Shown here piece by piece: positions 53,670-63,359 of a DNA stretch of 64,000 nucleotides; the first letter of the stretch is position 1, and every line of letters starts with the position of its first letter. A model generated the notes under the pieces. That model was not told the DNA's origin. It did not search any database and worked only from the letters and a program-made list of their open reading frames with translations. The stretch is from Larkinella insperata (GTDB lineage Bacteria > Bacteroidota > Bacteroidia > Cytophagales > Spirosomataceae), in the NCBI RefSeq assembly GCF_026248825.1, contig NZ_CP110973.1:5105501-5169500 (forward strand), given 5' to 3'. Both the position numbers and the translations under genes were made by a program.

Positions 53670-56600
53670 TTAAAAATCGAATCGAACACCCAGCGACGAG
53701 GTGCGGGCCTGCGGATACAGGTCGTTGTAAATACCGGCCCGGGCGCTGTTGTTGTCGTCGAGCCCGACTTCCGGATCAACCCCGCTGAATTTGGTCAGCA
53801 CGAACGCGTTCTGAACGGCCACGTACACCCGCGCCGAGCTAACTCCCAGTTTCTTAAGACCCGGGCCGCTGATGGTGTATCCCAGCTGAATGTTTTTCAA
53901 ACGCAGGTACGAACCGTTCTCGACCAGGTGACTGGCCACGCGGCTGTTCAGGTTGGGGTCCGACAGGATGGGGCGCGGAATGCTGTTGCTCGTTCCCGGA
54001 CCGCTCCAGGCGCCGGTAACGGTTTCAATTTTGTTCCAGGCCCGGCCCGAGCTTTCCAGACTTGTCCGGTTCAGGTTCAGAATGTCGTTGCCGCTCACAC
54101 CGAAGAATTGCAGGCTCAGGTCAAAGTTCTTGTAACCGGCATCCCCGCCGAAACCGTAGGTAAACGAGGGCGTCGGGTTGCCAATGATGGTTTTGTCGGA
54201 TTCGTCGATTTTGCCGTCGCCGTTCAGGTCCTGGTATTTGAAATCGCCCGGGGCGGTTCCGGCGGCCTGGTAGGGGGTGGCTTCGTTGCCGTCGAGGGCG
54301 TTGGCGGCTGCCACTTCAGCCGGGGTCTGAAACAAGCCTTCGGAAATCAAGCCGTAGTACACGCCCAGGGGCTGGCCTTCGCGGATGATCGTGATGGCGC
54401 CCGAACCCGGGTAAGTCAAGCCGACAATGTCGCGGCTGCCGCCCAGCGAAACCACTTTGTTGTTATAAGTGGTCAGGTTCCCGTTCAGGTTGTAGCGCAG
54501 CGCGCCCACCGAGTTGCGGAATCCCAGGTTGAATTCCATGCCCTTGTTGGTCAGGCTTCCCACATTGCGCACGGTGGTTTGCAGGCCCGATACGCCCGGC
54601 AGCGTCAGCGTCAGCAGCATGTCGGTGCGGGTCCGGTTGAAATATTCCGCCGAAAAGCTCAGGCGGTTGTTGAACAGCCCCGATTCCAGCCCGATGTTGT
54701 ATTCCGTTACGGTTTCCCACTTGATGTCGGGGTTGCCCAGGTCGCTCAGGGCCGCCCCGATGGACGACTGGCCCGTCTGGTTGCCGAAGGCGTAGTTGAA
54801 GCCGCTGCCGACGCGGGCCAGGTACATGAAGTTTCCGATGGCATCCGAACCCACCTGACCCCAGCCCGCCCGGAGTTTCAGGTCGCTGACCACGGCATTC
54901 TTGGGAAAGAAACCTTCCTCCGACACGCGCCAGCCCCCCGAAATCGACGGAAAGACGCCGTATTTTTTATTCGCTCCGAACTTGGAGGAACCGTCCTGGC
55001 GCAGGTTGAAGGTCAGCAGGTACCGGTCGGCGTAGCTGTAGGCAATCCGGCCAAAGACGGACGCCAGTGATTCTTCGCCCGAACTGGTGGCCGTGCTCAG
55101 CGATTTGGCTCCCTGGCTGGTAATTTCTTGGAAAGCATCGGTGTCGTAGGTGGCGTTCTGGTACGCCGAGCGGCCTTTGTAATCGAGCGCCGTCGTGCCC
55201 AGCAGCAGGTTTACGTTGTGCTTACCGAAATCCTGGGTGTAGGTCAGGGTGTTTTCCCAGGTCCACTGGCGGCCCAGCGATGAGCCCACGTTCAGCGACG
55301 AAAGGCCCGCCGAGTTGAGCAGCCCCGACGTCCAGATCGGGTTGAAGGTGTAGCTGGAACCGTTGTGCACGTTGGCCGAGAAGCTGGTGCGGAAAACCAG
55401 GCGTTTGATGGGCTGGTACTCCGCGTACAGATTGCCGATCAGGTTGTACTCTTCGTTGTCGATTTTAGGGCGTAGCTGATCAAAAACCGGGTTGGAGGGC
55501 CGTTCAAACCGGCTGTCGACCGGGCCCGCAAACGTGCCGTCGGGATTGTACACCGGCATGGTCGGCAAGGTCTGGTAGATGTTGGTAAACACCCCGCCGA
55601 TGAATTGCCGGTTGCCCGCGCCGTTGTCCCGGCGGTTGATCCGGGCCACCGACAGGCTGTTGCCAATTTTCACTTTGTCGGAAATCTGGTTGTCGGTATT
55701 CACCCGCACCGACATCCGCTCAAACCACGTCCGGATCATCATCCCGTCGTTGTTGAAGTAGTTGGCCGACACAAAATATTTGTTCTTGGCGCCCCCGCCT
55801 GCAATCGAAAACTGGTGTTCCTGAATCCGGCCGGTCTGCATCATTTCGTCGATCCAGTTGGTGCCGACGCCCAGTGTGGTGGGGTCCGCAAACGGGGCGG
55901 GTTGACCGGCGGCCACGAACGCCGTGTTCATGTTTTGTCCAAACTGGGTAGCATTCAGCGGATTCGGCAGCTTTCGGGTCGGGTTCTGAATCCCGTAATA
56001 ACTGCTCCAGCTGAGCCGGGGCGTTCCCGAACTGCCGCGTTTGGTCGTGATGAGCACCACCCCGTTGGCCGCCCGCGTTCCGTAGATGGCTGTCGAAGCG
56101 GCATCTTTCAGGATGTCGATGGATTCAATATCGTTGGTGTTGATGGTCGCCAGCGGGTTGGAATTTTCGCTGTCGCCACCGCCCACCTGCACACCGTCGA
56201 TGATGTAAAGCGGGTTGCTGTTGTTGATGGCACCCACCCCGCGAATCCGGACGCTAATGCCGCCCCCGGGCTGACCGCCGTTGGTGGTTACGTAAACACC
56301 CGGAACTTTGCCCTGCAGCGCATTGTCGAAGCTGGGCGACTGCACTTTCGTAATTTCGGACGCTTTAACGGAAACAATGGAGCCGGTTACGTTGCTTTTC
56401 TTCTGCTCGCCGTAACCCACCACCACCACTTCGTCGAGGGATTTGTCACTGACCGACAGCGAGATATCAATGGTGGTTCGTCCGCCCACGACCAGCTCCT
56501 GCGATGCGTACCCTACGTAACTGAAGACCAGCGTGGTATTTTCGTCCGGTACGACGATTCGGTACGCTCCGCTGGCGTCGGTGTTGGTGCCCCGGGTAGT

Positions 56601-57098
56601 GCCTTTGATAACGACGTTAACGCCCGGGATGCCTTCGCCTTTTTCGTCGGTTACTTTACCGCTGACGTTCTGGTCCACCACGGCTTCGTTCAAAACCGGC
56701 ACGGACAGAAGGCTGGTGCTGGGGCCGTTAACGGTTTCTTTACGCAGGATGATGGTTTTGCCGGAAACCTCATAAGCCGCCCCCAGCGGTTTGAGCAGGT
56801 CATCCAGAACTTTTTCCAGGTTTTGCCCGGCCGCTTCGTAGGTAACCTTCTGGTGCGACGGGATGAGTCGGGAGCTGTAGACAAACTGCACATCCGCCTG
56901 CTGCTCAATCTCCCGGAAAACGCGCTTCATTTCCAATTGTTTGGCCCGCAGCGTTACTTTTCGGGCCAGCAGGTCCTGCGCCTTGCCGTCGAGGGCGAAC
57001 GTCGTTCCTACCGCCCAGATCAGCAGCAACAGGGGTAAAAGTCCAACGCGCATAAGTAACCGGAGGGAAAGGGTTCGGTAGAAAAAATTTTCTTTCAT
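53670..57098 (-). CDS. SusC/RagA TonB-dependent transporter with STN domain
   Basis: 1142 residues. After the signal (about 15-36) comes an STN domain (about 45-115, VQFVYSSRLIPSHQKV), which marks FecR/ECF-coupled receptors. Then a carboxypeptidase-like domain (about 140-215), the plug with RAANGVVLITTK, and a 22-strand barrel ending in an aromatic residue (FDF). It takes up large ligands across the outer membrane in pair with the downstream SusD. The STN domain passes a signal to the FecR protein encoded 130 bases upstream. Confidence 0.95.
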   Translation of the reverse strand: MKENFFYRTLSLRLLMRVGLLPLLLLIWAVGTTFALDGKAQDLLARKVTLRAKQLEMKRVFREIEQQADVQFVYSSRLIPSHQKVTYEAAGQNLEKVLDDLLKPLGAAYEVSGKTIILRKETVNGPSTSLLSVPVLNEAVVDQNVSGKVTDEKGEGIPGVNVVIKGTTRGTNTDASGAYRIVVPDENTTLVFSYVGYASQELVVGGRTTIDISLSVSDKSLDEVVVVGYGEQKKSNVTGSIVSVKASEITKVQSPSFDNALQGKVPGVYVTTNGGQPGGGISVRIRGVGAINNSNPLYIIDGVQVGGGDSENSNPLATINTNDIESIDILKDAASTAIYGTRAANGVVLITTKRGSSGTPRLSWSSYYGIQNPTRKLPNPLNATQFGQNMNTAFVAAGQPAPFADPTTLGVGTNWIDEMMQTGRIQEHQFSIAGGGAKNKYFVSANYFNNDGMMIRTWFERMSVRVNTDNQISDKVKIGNSLSVARINRRDNGAGNRQFIGGVFTNIYQTLPTMPVYNPDGTFAGPVDSRFERPSNPVFDQLRPKIDNEEYNLIGNLYAEYQPIKRLVFRTSFSANVHNGSSYTFNPIWTSGLLNSAGLSSLNVGSSLGRQWTWENTLTYTQDFGKHNVNLLLGTTALDYKGRSAYQNATYDTDAFQEITSQGAKSLSTATSSGEESLASVFGRIAYSYADRYLLTFNLRQDGSSKFGANKKYGVFPSISGGWRVSEEGFFPKNAVVSDLKLRAGWGQVGSDAIGNFMYLARVGSGFNYAFGNQTGQSSIGAALSDLGNPDIKWETVTEYNIGLESGLFNNRLSFSAEYFNRTRTDMLLTLTLPGVSGLQTTVRNVGSLTNKGMEFNLGFRNSVGALRYNLNGNLTTYNNKVVSLGGSRDIVGLTYPGSGAITIIREGQPLGVYYGLISEGLFQTPAEVAAANALDGNEATPYQAAGTAPGDFKYQDLNGDGKIDESDKTIIGNPTPSFTYGFGGDAGYKNFDLSLQFFGVSGNDILNLNRTSLESSGRAWNKIETVTGAWSGPGTSNSIPRPILSDPNLNSRVASHLVENGSYLRLKNIQLGYTISGPGLKKLGVSSARVYVAVQNAFVLTKFSGVDPEVGLDDNNSARAGIYNDLYPQARTSSLGVRFDF

Positions 57099-57195
57099 AC
57101 ATTTGAAGGGTTTTGTTGGAATTTAAAGGTTCGGCAAAATCATCCCCGTACCCGGCAAAACCGGGTGATGCGTTCGTCCAGCACGGGGAACTTCC

Positions 57196-57223
57196 GGTCA
57201 TTCATGCTGCAACATGAATGACC
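57196..57223 (-). promoter_or_regulatory. 11-bp hairpin between fecR and susC
   Basis: GGTCATTCATG at 57196-57206 pairs perfectly with 57213-57223 (six-base loop). It begins five bases after the fecR stop on the minus strand and lacks a T-run in that direction. An RNA-processing site or attenuator is possible. Confidence 0.45.
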
Positions 57224-57228
57224 TTTTC

Positions 57229-58320
57229 TTACGCATTACAGCCTTTAATGTCGAGCACAAGCTGACCGTCCTGCATCGAATAACTGCCGTTGAGGGCCGT
57301 GCAGATAAACTGAAGCATTTCGTGCAGCGACTGGTCGGCAAACCGGGCCGTCAGCGGGCAATCTCTGACCTGATTTTCGTCGTAAACAATGCGAATTCCG
57401 TACGCATCTTCCAGCGTTTTCAAGACCGTCGGCAAAGGCGTATCGTCAAACGCAAACTGGTAAAAAACGGGGTCCCGTTCGGTATCAGTCGGCAGCAAAG
57501 GGCTTTTCGTCATGCGGGCTTTCTGCCGGGAATACTCCACCTGCTGATTGGCTTTCAGCACCACCTCCGGGGTGTTCGGAGAAGCCGCCGTTGGCAGATG
57601 ATTCCGGTGGAATACCGCCACCCGGCCCGTTTTGACCTTTACGGAGATGCCGGGGTCGTCCTGAAAAGCCCGCACCGAAAAACTGGTTCCCAACACCTTG
57701 GTCACGATTTCACCGGCAAATACCAGAAAGGGCCGCTTGGGATCTTTCCGGACTTCAAAAAAAGCATCCCCGGTCAGGTGAACTTCCCGCTTTCCGGCTT
57801 CGAAAACCGCTGGAAACCGCAGCTTGCTCCTGGGCTGGAGGACTACCACGCTGCCGTCGCTGAGGTTCACCAGCAGGGGCTTCTGGGTCAGGTTCTCACG
57901 CTCCGTCAACCGGGAGGGGGGCTGTTCTTTCGACGTCCGTGACGACTCGGACCGCAGAAGACGGTTTTCCCATAACCACCCGCCCAGGGCCAGCAACAGC
58001 GCCACCGAAGCCGCGGCCAGCCAGCGGTTTCGGTTAAACCAACCCGAATGAACCACCCGCCCTTCGGTTTCACCTGCCGTGGCCCGGGTCACCGTCTGCC
58101 GGATGGACTCTTCCAGCTCGGTTTCCCCCAACGGCTGCTCCCGAACCTGCAGGGCCAGCACCAGCGCCCGGGCCTGTTGGACCACCGCCGTTTTTTCCGG
58201 ATGTTCGGCCAGCCACTGTTGCCAGATCGCGTGGGTAGCAGGGGTCGGGTGCAGCACCCAGTCCCGGAAAAGATCGTCCCAGACGAATTGTTCAGCCGTG
58301 TAAGTAAGATACTGTTGCAT
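57229..58320 (-). CDS. FecR family anti-sigma factor
   Basis: 363 residues from the ATG at 58320; a TTG seven codons earlier is unlikely. A cytosolic N-terminal helical part (about 1-85) would bind the sigma factor. One membrane helix (about 97-115) follows. The periplasmic FecR domain (VNLSDGSVVVLQPRSKLRFP) and the C-terminal DUF4974-like STN-contact domain complete it. It relays the state of the SusC-type receptor to the ECF sigma factor. Between the two regulators lies a gene on the opposite strand, which is unusual. Confidence 0.92.
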   Translation of the reverse strand: MQQYLTYTAEQFVWDDLFRDWVLHPTPATHAIWQQWLAEHPEKTAVVQQARALVLALQVREQPLGETELEESIRQTVTRATAGETEGRVVHSGWFNRNRWLAAASVALLLALGGWLWENRLLRSESSRTSKEQPPSRLTERENLTQKPLLVNLSDGSVVVLQPRSKLRFPAVFEAGKREVHLTGDAFFEVRKDPKRPFLVFAGEIVTKVLGTSFSVRAFQDDPGISVKVKTGRVAVFHRNHLPTAASPNTPEVVLKANQQVEYSRQKARMTKSPLLPTDTERDPVFYQFAFDDTPLPTVLKTLEDAYGIRIVYDENQVRDCPLTARFADQSLHEMLQFICTALNGSYSMQDGQLVLDIKGCNA

Positions 58321-58592
58321 TGGATTGCGTGACCGTTTCAAACGATGATAGACGGAAGGAAAGGCCGGATACTATAATTTGTCCGAAAAAAATCGATTTC
58401 TTTTCGGACGGTCCAGGCCCACAAGCCGGTAGGCTTGACTTTCGATAACGTCGGGAGCAACCCGGGGTTATCCAGCGTTATCCCCGGGCGGGGTTGCGGG
58501 ATTTTTGCGCTTGGGTAGAGTATTTGGGGAGCGGGGATGTCTAGTAGGAAGAGAAGCGATCTGCTTGATGCCTAAACCGTGTGTCTGTTTCT

Positions 58593-61500
58593 ATGAAAGC
58601 CGTTCTGCCGCTCGTCGGCCTGTTGCTGGGATTGTGGAGCTGCCACTCCGCCGATGAAAAACTGTTTACCCGAATGCCGTCGGACGAAACCGGCGTGCAC
58701 TTTCGGAATACGGTGGCCGAGGACGAGCGGCATAATCTTTTCGATTATCACCTGGTGTACAATGGCGCGGGCGTCGCCGTGGGCGATCTGAACAACGACG
58801 GTTTTGCCGACTTGTACTTTGCGGGCAATCAGTCGGGCGATAAAGTATACCTCCATCGGGGAGAGGCCGGCGGCAAACCACTGCGCTTCACGGATGTTAC
58901 CGAAAAGGCAGGAATTCAGCCGCGGGGCTGGTCGGTGGGCGTAACGCTGGTGGACATCAACGCCGACGGATTTCTGGATATCTACGTCTGCAAATCCGGC
59001 AATTATCCGGGCGTCGAGCGCGCCAACCAATTGTATATCAATCAGGGCGCTTCGGACGGCGGGACGGTTCGCTTCAAGGAAAGTGCCGCGCAGTACGGAC
59101 TGGCCGATACGTCGTACACCACACAGTCGGCTTTTTTCGATTACGACCATGACGGCGATCTGGACTGTTACTTGCTAACGACCACCGGCCTGGTGCAAAA
59201 CCCGAACAAAATTGAACCGGCGGTGATCGACGGCAGCGGTTTTTCACCGGATAAATTGTACCGCAACAACGGCAACGGCACGTTTACAGACGTGAGCGGT
59301 CCGGCCGGCATCCGGCACGACGGCCTGGGGCTGGGCGTGGCCGTGGCCGACCTGAACGACGATGGCTGGGAGGATCTTTATGTCTCCAACGACTTTCTGA
59401 ACAACGATTACCTGTACATCAACAACCACGACGGCACTTTTCGCGAGTCTGCTGGTCAGTATTTCAAGCACCAGAGCCGGTTTTCGATGGGCAACGACGT
59501 GGCCGACGTAAACAACGACGGGCGGCTGGACGTAATGACGCTCGACATGCTGCCTGCCGGTAACCTGCAACGCAAAAAGATGACCGGGGCGGGTCATTTC
59601 GAACAGTTCGAGCTGGAGTTGCGGGCGGGGTATCAGCCCCAGTACATGCGCAACATGCTGCACATCAACCAGGGCCCGACCCCGGGCGGTCAGGTGCTGT
59701 TTTCCGAAGTGGGGCAACTGGCGGGGGTGCACGCAACGGACTGGAGCTGGGCGCCCCTGTTTGCCGATCTCGACAACGACGGCCACAAGGACCTGTTTGT
59801 GACCAACGGCTACCTGCGCGACATCACCGATCTGGATTTTGTGGCCTACAACGTCAATTTCTGGCAAACCGGCAACACCCAGGCCGACTTTCGGCGCTCC
59901 ACCATCGAACGGGCCGCCAAAATGCCCTCCTGGAACAACGTCAATTTCTTCTTCCGAAACCGGGGCGACCTCACTTTCGAGGATGCAACCGCCTTCTGGT
60001 TTGGCGATGAAACCTCGCTCTCGAACGGGGCCGCCTACGCCGATCTGGACAACGATGGCGACCTGGACCTGATCGTGAACAACATCAACGAGGAAGCCTT
60101 CATTCTGCGGAACAATTCACCCAAAACGAATTTTCTGGACGTGCGGCTGAACGGTTCGGACAGGAATACGTTGGGGTTGGGCAGCAGGGTGACGGTTTTT
60201 GCGAACGGCCAGCAACAAACGCAGGTCCAGGCCGTAACGCGGGGCTACGCGTCGTCGGTTGATTACCGGCTGCATTTTGGCCTGGGAGCCCGCCAGCGGG
60301 TTGATTCGCTGGAAGTGGTCTGGCCGGACGGCCGACGGGAATTGCTGCGAAATAGGCCGGCGAATCAGGTGTTGACGCTGGAGTATCGCAACGCAAAACC
60401 AGACCGGAAAACAAACCCGGTTCCCGAAAACCGTCTCTGGGTTGACGCGACGGCCCGGAGCGGTGTGCCGTACGCCCACCGGGAAGAGCCGTTTCTTGAC
60501 TACAGCACCGAGGTTTTGCTGCCGCATAAATTCTCCCAGCAGGGGCCGAAGCTGGCGGCTGGTGACGTCAACGGCGACGGGCTGGAGGATTTTTTTGTGG
60601 GCGGGGCCTACGGGCAGTACGGGAAACTGTTTATCCAGACGGCCAGCGGGTTTCGGCAGCAGGCCTATACTGACGAATCAAAACCGAAGCAGGAAGAGGA
60701 CATCGGGGCGCTGTTTTTCGATGCCGACGGCGACACCGATGCCGATTTGTACATTGTGAACGGGTCCAACGAGTTCGACGACCGTTCGGCGTATTTGCAG
60801 GACCGGCTTTATTTGAACGACGGGAAAGGGAAATTTCGTCCGGCTCCGCAAAAATTGCCCCCCATCCGGCGAAGCGGCTCCTGCGTTCGGGCAGCTGACT
60901 TCGACAAGGACGGCGATCTGGATCTGTTTCGGGGGGGGCGGCTGGTGCCGAGTCAGTATCCGCTGCCGGGCGAAAGCTTTCTGCTGCAAAATAACCGGGG
61001 CTCTTTTACCGACGTGGCCGATGCCGTGGCTCCGGGTCTCAAATCCGTTGGCATGGTGACGGATGCGGTCTGGGCTGATCTCGACGCCGACTCCTGGCCG
61101 GACCTGATCGTGGTGGGAGAACTGATGCCGATAACAATTTTCAAAAACAACCGGGGTCGGCTGACCAAACTGGATGCCTTTCCGCAGTCGGACGGTTTCT
61201 GGAACTGCGTCAAAAGCGGAGATTTTGACCACGACGGCGATCCGGACCTGGTGGTGGGCAACACGGGCCTGAACACCCGCTACCGTTGTTCACCCGCGGA
61301 GCCGCTGAGTGTGTACGCGGCTGATTTTGACCAGAATGGTACGCTCGATGCCGTTTCGTCGTACTTTCTGACGGGTCGTGAGTACCCCGTTCCGCCCCGG
61401 GATTTATTGATGAAGCAAATGCCGTCGATGCGTAAGAAATTTGAGCAGTACGCTGATTACGCCCGGGCCGAACTCCGGGATGTTCTGACCTCCGGGCAGA

Positions 61501-61937
61501 TTGATAAAGCGCAGGTCAGGCGGGCCTATGGGCAGGAAAGCGTCTGGATTGAGAACCGGGGCAAGGGGCAGTTTCGGATCAGGCCATTGCCGCAGGAAGC
61601 TCAGTGGGCGCCCGTTCAGGACCTTCTGGTGGAAGACTGCAACGACGACGGGCATCTGGATGTGGTGCTGGTGGGCAATGCGTACGACGTGGAACCCGTT
61701 GTCGGGCGGCATGATGCCTCGGTTGGTCTGGTGTTGCTGGGCGACGGGAAGGGGCATTTCAAATCCCAATCGTACGATAAAACCGGGTTGGTGGCCGACG
61801 GAGATTGCCGGTCTGTTTTGTCGGTAGGCGGGAAGGCCGGACGCTGGCTGATCGTTGCTCAAAACAACGCACCCGTACAGGTATACGCCCGTTCGCGGAC
61901 AGTGGGGATGTTAGCCAAAACACGCCAGAAGCAGTAA
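58593..61937 (+). CDS. CRTAC-type lipoprotein: FG-GAP/VCBS repeats and ASPIC-UnbV domain
   Basis: 1114 residues from the ATG at 58593 (a GTG four codons upstream is possible). Lipobox LLGLWSC gives lipidated C17. About 13 calcium-binding loops of the form DxNxDGxxDL are seen (DLNNDGFADLY, DINADGFLDIY, DYDHDGDLDCY, DLDNDGHKDLF and others), building two seven-blade propellers. The ASPIC-UnbV domain (near 520-600, RLNGSDRNTLGLGSRV and EVVWPDGRRELL) lies between them. Such proteins accompany SusCD loci and are thought to bind surface glycans. Its last 27 bases overlap the 3' end of the convergent sigma gene. Confidence 0.93.
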   Translation: MKAVLPLVGLLLGLWSCHSADEKLFTRMPSDETGVHFRNTVAEDERHNLFDYHLVYNGAGVAVGDLNNDGFADLYFAGNQSGDKVYLHRGEAGGKPLRFTDVTEKAGIQPRGWSVGVTLVDINADGFLDIYVCKSGNYPGVERANQLYINQGASDGGTVRFKESAAQYGLADTSYTTQSAFFDYDHDGDLDCYLLTTTGLVQNPNKIEPAVIDGSGFSPDKLYRNNGNGTFTDVSGPAGIRHDGLGLGVAVADLNDDGWEDLYVSNDFLNNDYLYINNHDGTFRESAGQYFKHQSRFSMGNDVADVNNDGRLDVMTLDMLPAGNLQRKKMTGAGHFEQFELELRAGYQPQYMRNMLHINQGPTPGGQVLFSEVGQLAGVHATDWSWAPLFADLDNDGHKDLFVTNGYLRDITDLDFVAYNVNFWQTGNTQADFRRSTIERAAKMPSWNNVNFFFRNRGDLTFEDATAFWFGDETSLSNGAAYADLDNDGDLDLIVNNINEEAFILRNNSPKTNFLDVRLNGSDRNTLGLGSRVTVFANGQQQTQVQAVTRGYASSVDYRLHFGLGARQRVDSLEVVWPDGRRELLRNRPANQVLTLEYRNAKPDRKTNPVPENRLWVDATARSGVPYAHREEPFLDYSTEVLLPHKFSQQGPKLAAGDVNGDGLEDFFVGGAYGQYGKLFIQTASGFRQQAYTDESKPKQEEDIGALFFDADGDTDADLYIVNGSNEFDDRSAYLQDRLYLNDGKGKFRPAPQKLPPIRRSGSCVRAADFDKDGDLDLFRGGRLVPSQYPLPGESFLLQNNRGSFTDVADAVAPGLKSVGMVTDAVWADLDADSWPDLIVVGELMPITIFKNNRGRLTKLDAFPQSDGFWNCVKSGDFDHDGDPDLVVGNTGLNTRYRCSPAEPLSVYAADFDQNGTLDAVSSYFLTGREYPVPPRDLLMKQMPSMRKKFEQYADYARAELRDVLTSGQIDKAQVRRAYGQESVWIENRGKGQFRIRPLPQEAQWAPVQDLLVEDCNDDGHLDVVLVGNAYDVEPVVGRHDASVGLVLLGDGKGHFKSQSYDKTGLVADGDCRSVLSVGGKAGRWLIVAQNNAPVQVYARSRTVGMLAKTRQKQ

Positions 61938-62495
61938 AACCAGCAGAACCTTGGTTTTTAACTGGGATTTCAGCCATTTCAGGGCGAGTTGAGCCAGGTT
62001 GGATACCGACTGCGGAGAAATGTTCATGACCTCGGCAATCTGGTCGCGGCTGAGTTCCTGAAAATATTTCAGGTAGATGACCTCCTGTTGGCGTTTGGGC
62101 AGTGAGTGAAGCAGCCGCAAGCACTGCCTGGCGGTTTGCAGCGTTGACTCTTCCCGGATGAAGGCTTCCTCCACCGAAAATTCAACCTCGAAATCCTGTT
62201 CCGCGTAGAGATTATCGGGTTCCAGTACCAACCGGTTGGCCATTACGACCCGGTGAATCCGTCGGCGTAGTGACGCCATCAGGTATGGTTTGGGCGGAAT
62301 TTCCCGATCGAGCACCCCTCTTTTTTGCCAGACTTCCAGAAAAACATCCTGAATGCAATCCTTGACGAGTTCCCGGTTGCGGGAGAACTTGCATCCGTAC
62401 TGAAACAGGGGCTGAAAAAACAGGCGAACCAACCGTTCATACGCGGTGGCGTCGCCCGAAATGGCCTGCGTCCAGAGGAGGTAATGGTTGTCCAT
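61911..62495 (-). CDS. ECF RNA polymerase sigma factor
   Basis: 194 residues. Region 2 is near 20-85 (AYERLVRLFFQPLFQYGCKF, IQDVFLEVWQKRG) and region 4 near 120-180 (LPKRQQEVIYLKYFQELSRDQIAEVMNIS in outline, then QSVSNLAQLALKWLK). The extreme C-terminus is hydrophobic (LLVLLLLACFG) and could touch the membrane. It should direct transcription of the SusCD operon under FecR control. The usual sigma-fecR neighbourhood is broken by the CRTAC gene. Confidence 0.93.
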   Translation of the reverse strand: MDNHYLLWTQAISGDATAYERLVRLFFQPLFQYGCKFSRNRELVKDCIQDVFLEVWQKRGVLDREIPPKPYLMASLRRRIHRVVMANRLVLEPDNLYAEQDFEVEFSVEEAFIREESTLQTARQCLRLLHSLPKRQQEVIYLKYFQELSRDQIAEVMNISPQSVSNLAQLALKWLKSQLKTKVLLVLLLLACFG

Positions 62496-62813
62496 CGTTT
62501 GTTAAAAAGCCGTCTCTACAAGTAACCTACTGTTTACTTCCATTATAATCCAGTAGAGTGTAGTAAAGTCAGCGTGGCAACGAAGGTAAGCAATTGGTTA
62601 GGAAAAATTATGACAAAAAAGTGATTTTTTTAGAGTTTGTGATGATAGTAGAAACGTGTAAAGGATGGTCAGGTAAGTGGGTAACCGTTTACCAGGACTA
62701 ATATCTTTAATTTTGTGCCAAATAATACAACTCTATGGCTTAAGGTTGTAAAATGGGATTTTATGATATAGATTTGTTATAAATACTAGCAGAACTTTAT
62801 TACGATCAAGCGC
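62496..62813 (+). other. 318-base region between sigma and YopX-like gene
   Basis: AT-rich and non-coding. TAATTTTG at 62708-62715 fits a -7 element on the plus strand, about 100 bases before the next ATG, but no TTG stands at the right distance. Nothing else is seen. Confidence 0.4.
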
Positions 62814-63245
62814 ATGCAACCCATCCAATCCCGTATTTGGGACGGCCAGAAGATGCATTATTTGGCCGGACTCCCCATGACTCCGGAACCCTACCTTACC
62901 ATCTGGCTCCAGGAAGCGCTGGCCTTGGTCAGTCAGGTGCCGCCCGCCGACGAGCTTCCCCTGACCACCACGTTCTCCTGGCGGCTGATGCGCACCATCG
63001 GGCAGTCGGATCGGCAGGGAATTCTGCTGTACGAAAGTGATCTGGTGGAATGGGACGGGCGCATATTTGAGATTGCCTGGTCGAGCCACCGATGCGGATA
63101 TGCCCTGTTTCAACCCCTGGGTACCAGTGAATTTCCCGCCTTTTCACTCAGCGCCCTGCACGCCCGGCAGGTGCGGATTTTGGGCAACCGTTACGAAAAC
63201 CCGCACCTCCTGGAACAACGGTATATTTCGCAGTTAGCCGCCTGA
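62814..63245 (+). CDS. YopX family protein
   Basis: 143 residues. The layout of the YopX family (Pfam YopX) is seen: SRIWDGQKMHYL at the start, the middle motif in which QGILLYESDLVEWDGRIFEIAW corresponds to the family's GKEIYEGDIV...W, and the end LGNRYENPHLL, matching the usual IGNIYENPELL. YopX proteins are common on phages and of unknown role. Here no other phage gene surrounds it, so it is a solitary chromosomal copy. Confidence 0.75.
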   Translation: MQPIQSRIWDGQKMHYLAGLPMTPEPYLTIWLQEALALVSQVPPADELPLTTTFSWRLMRTIGQSDRQGILLYESDLVEWDGRIFEIAWSSHRCGYALFQPLGTSEFPAFSLSALHARQVRILGNRYENPHLLEQRYISQLAA

Positions 63246-63359
63246 TTTTCCGCAGCGTAGCCGAACCCTTCGTTGAACCAAATTAGAATTCGTGGACAGC
63301 CGTCCGCTGGATAGCGTCCTTTTCGTGACATTCAGCGGGCGGCTGCCCTGCGTATGGGC

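Noticed and set aside
53307..57038. Open frames of 587 and 477 codons on the plus strand
   Set aside because: Antisense to the SusC and SusD genes. No motifs, and Val/Arg/His-rich composition.
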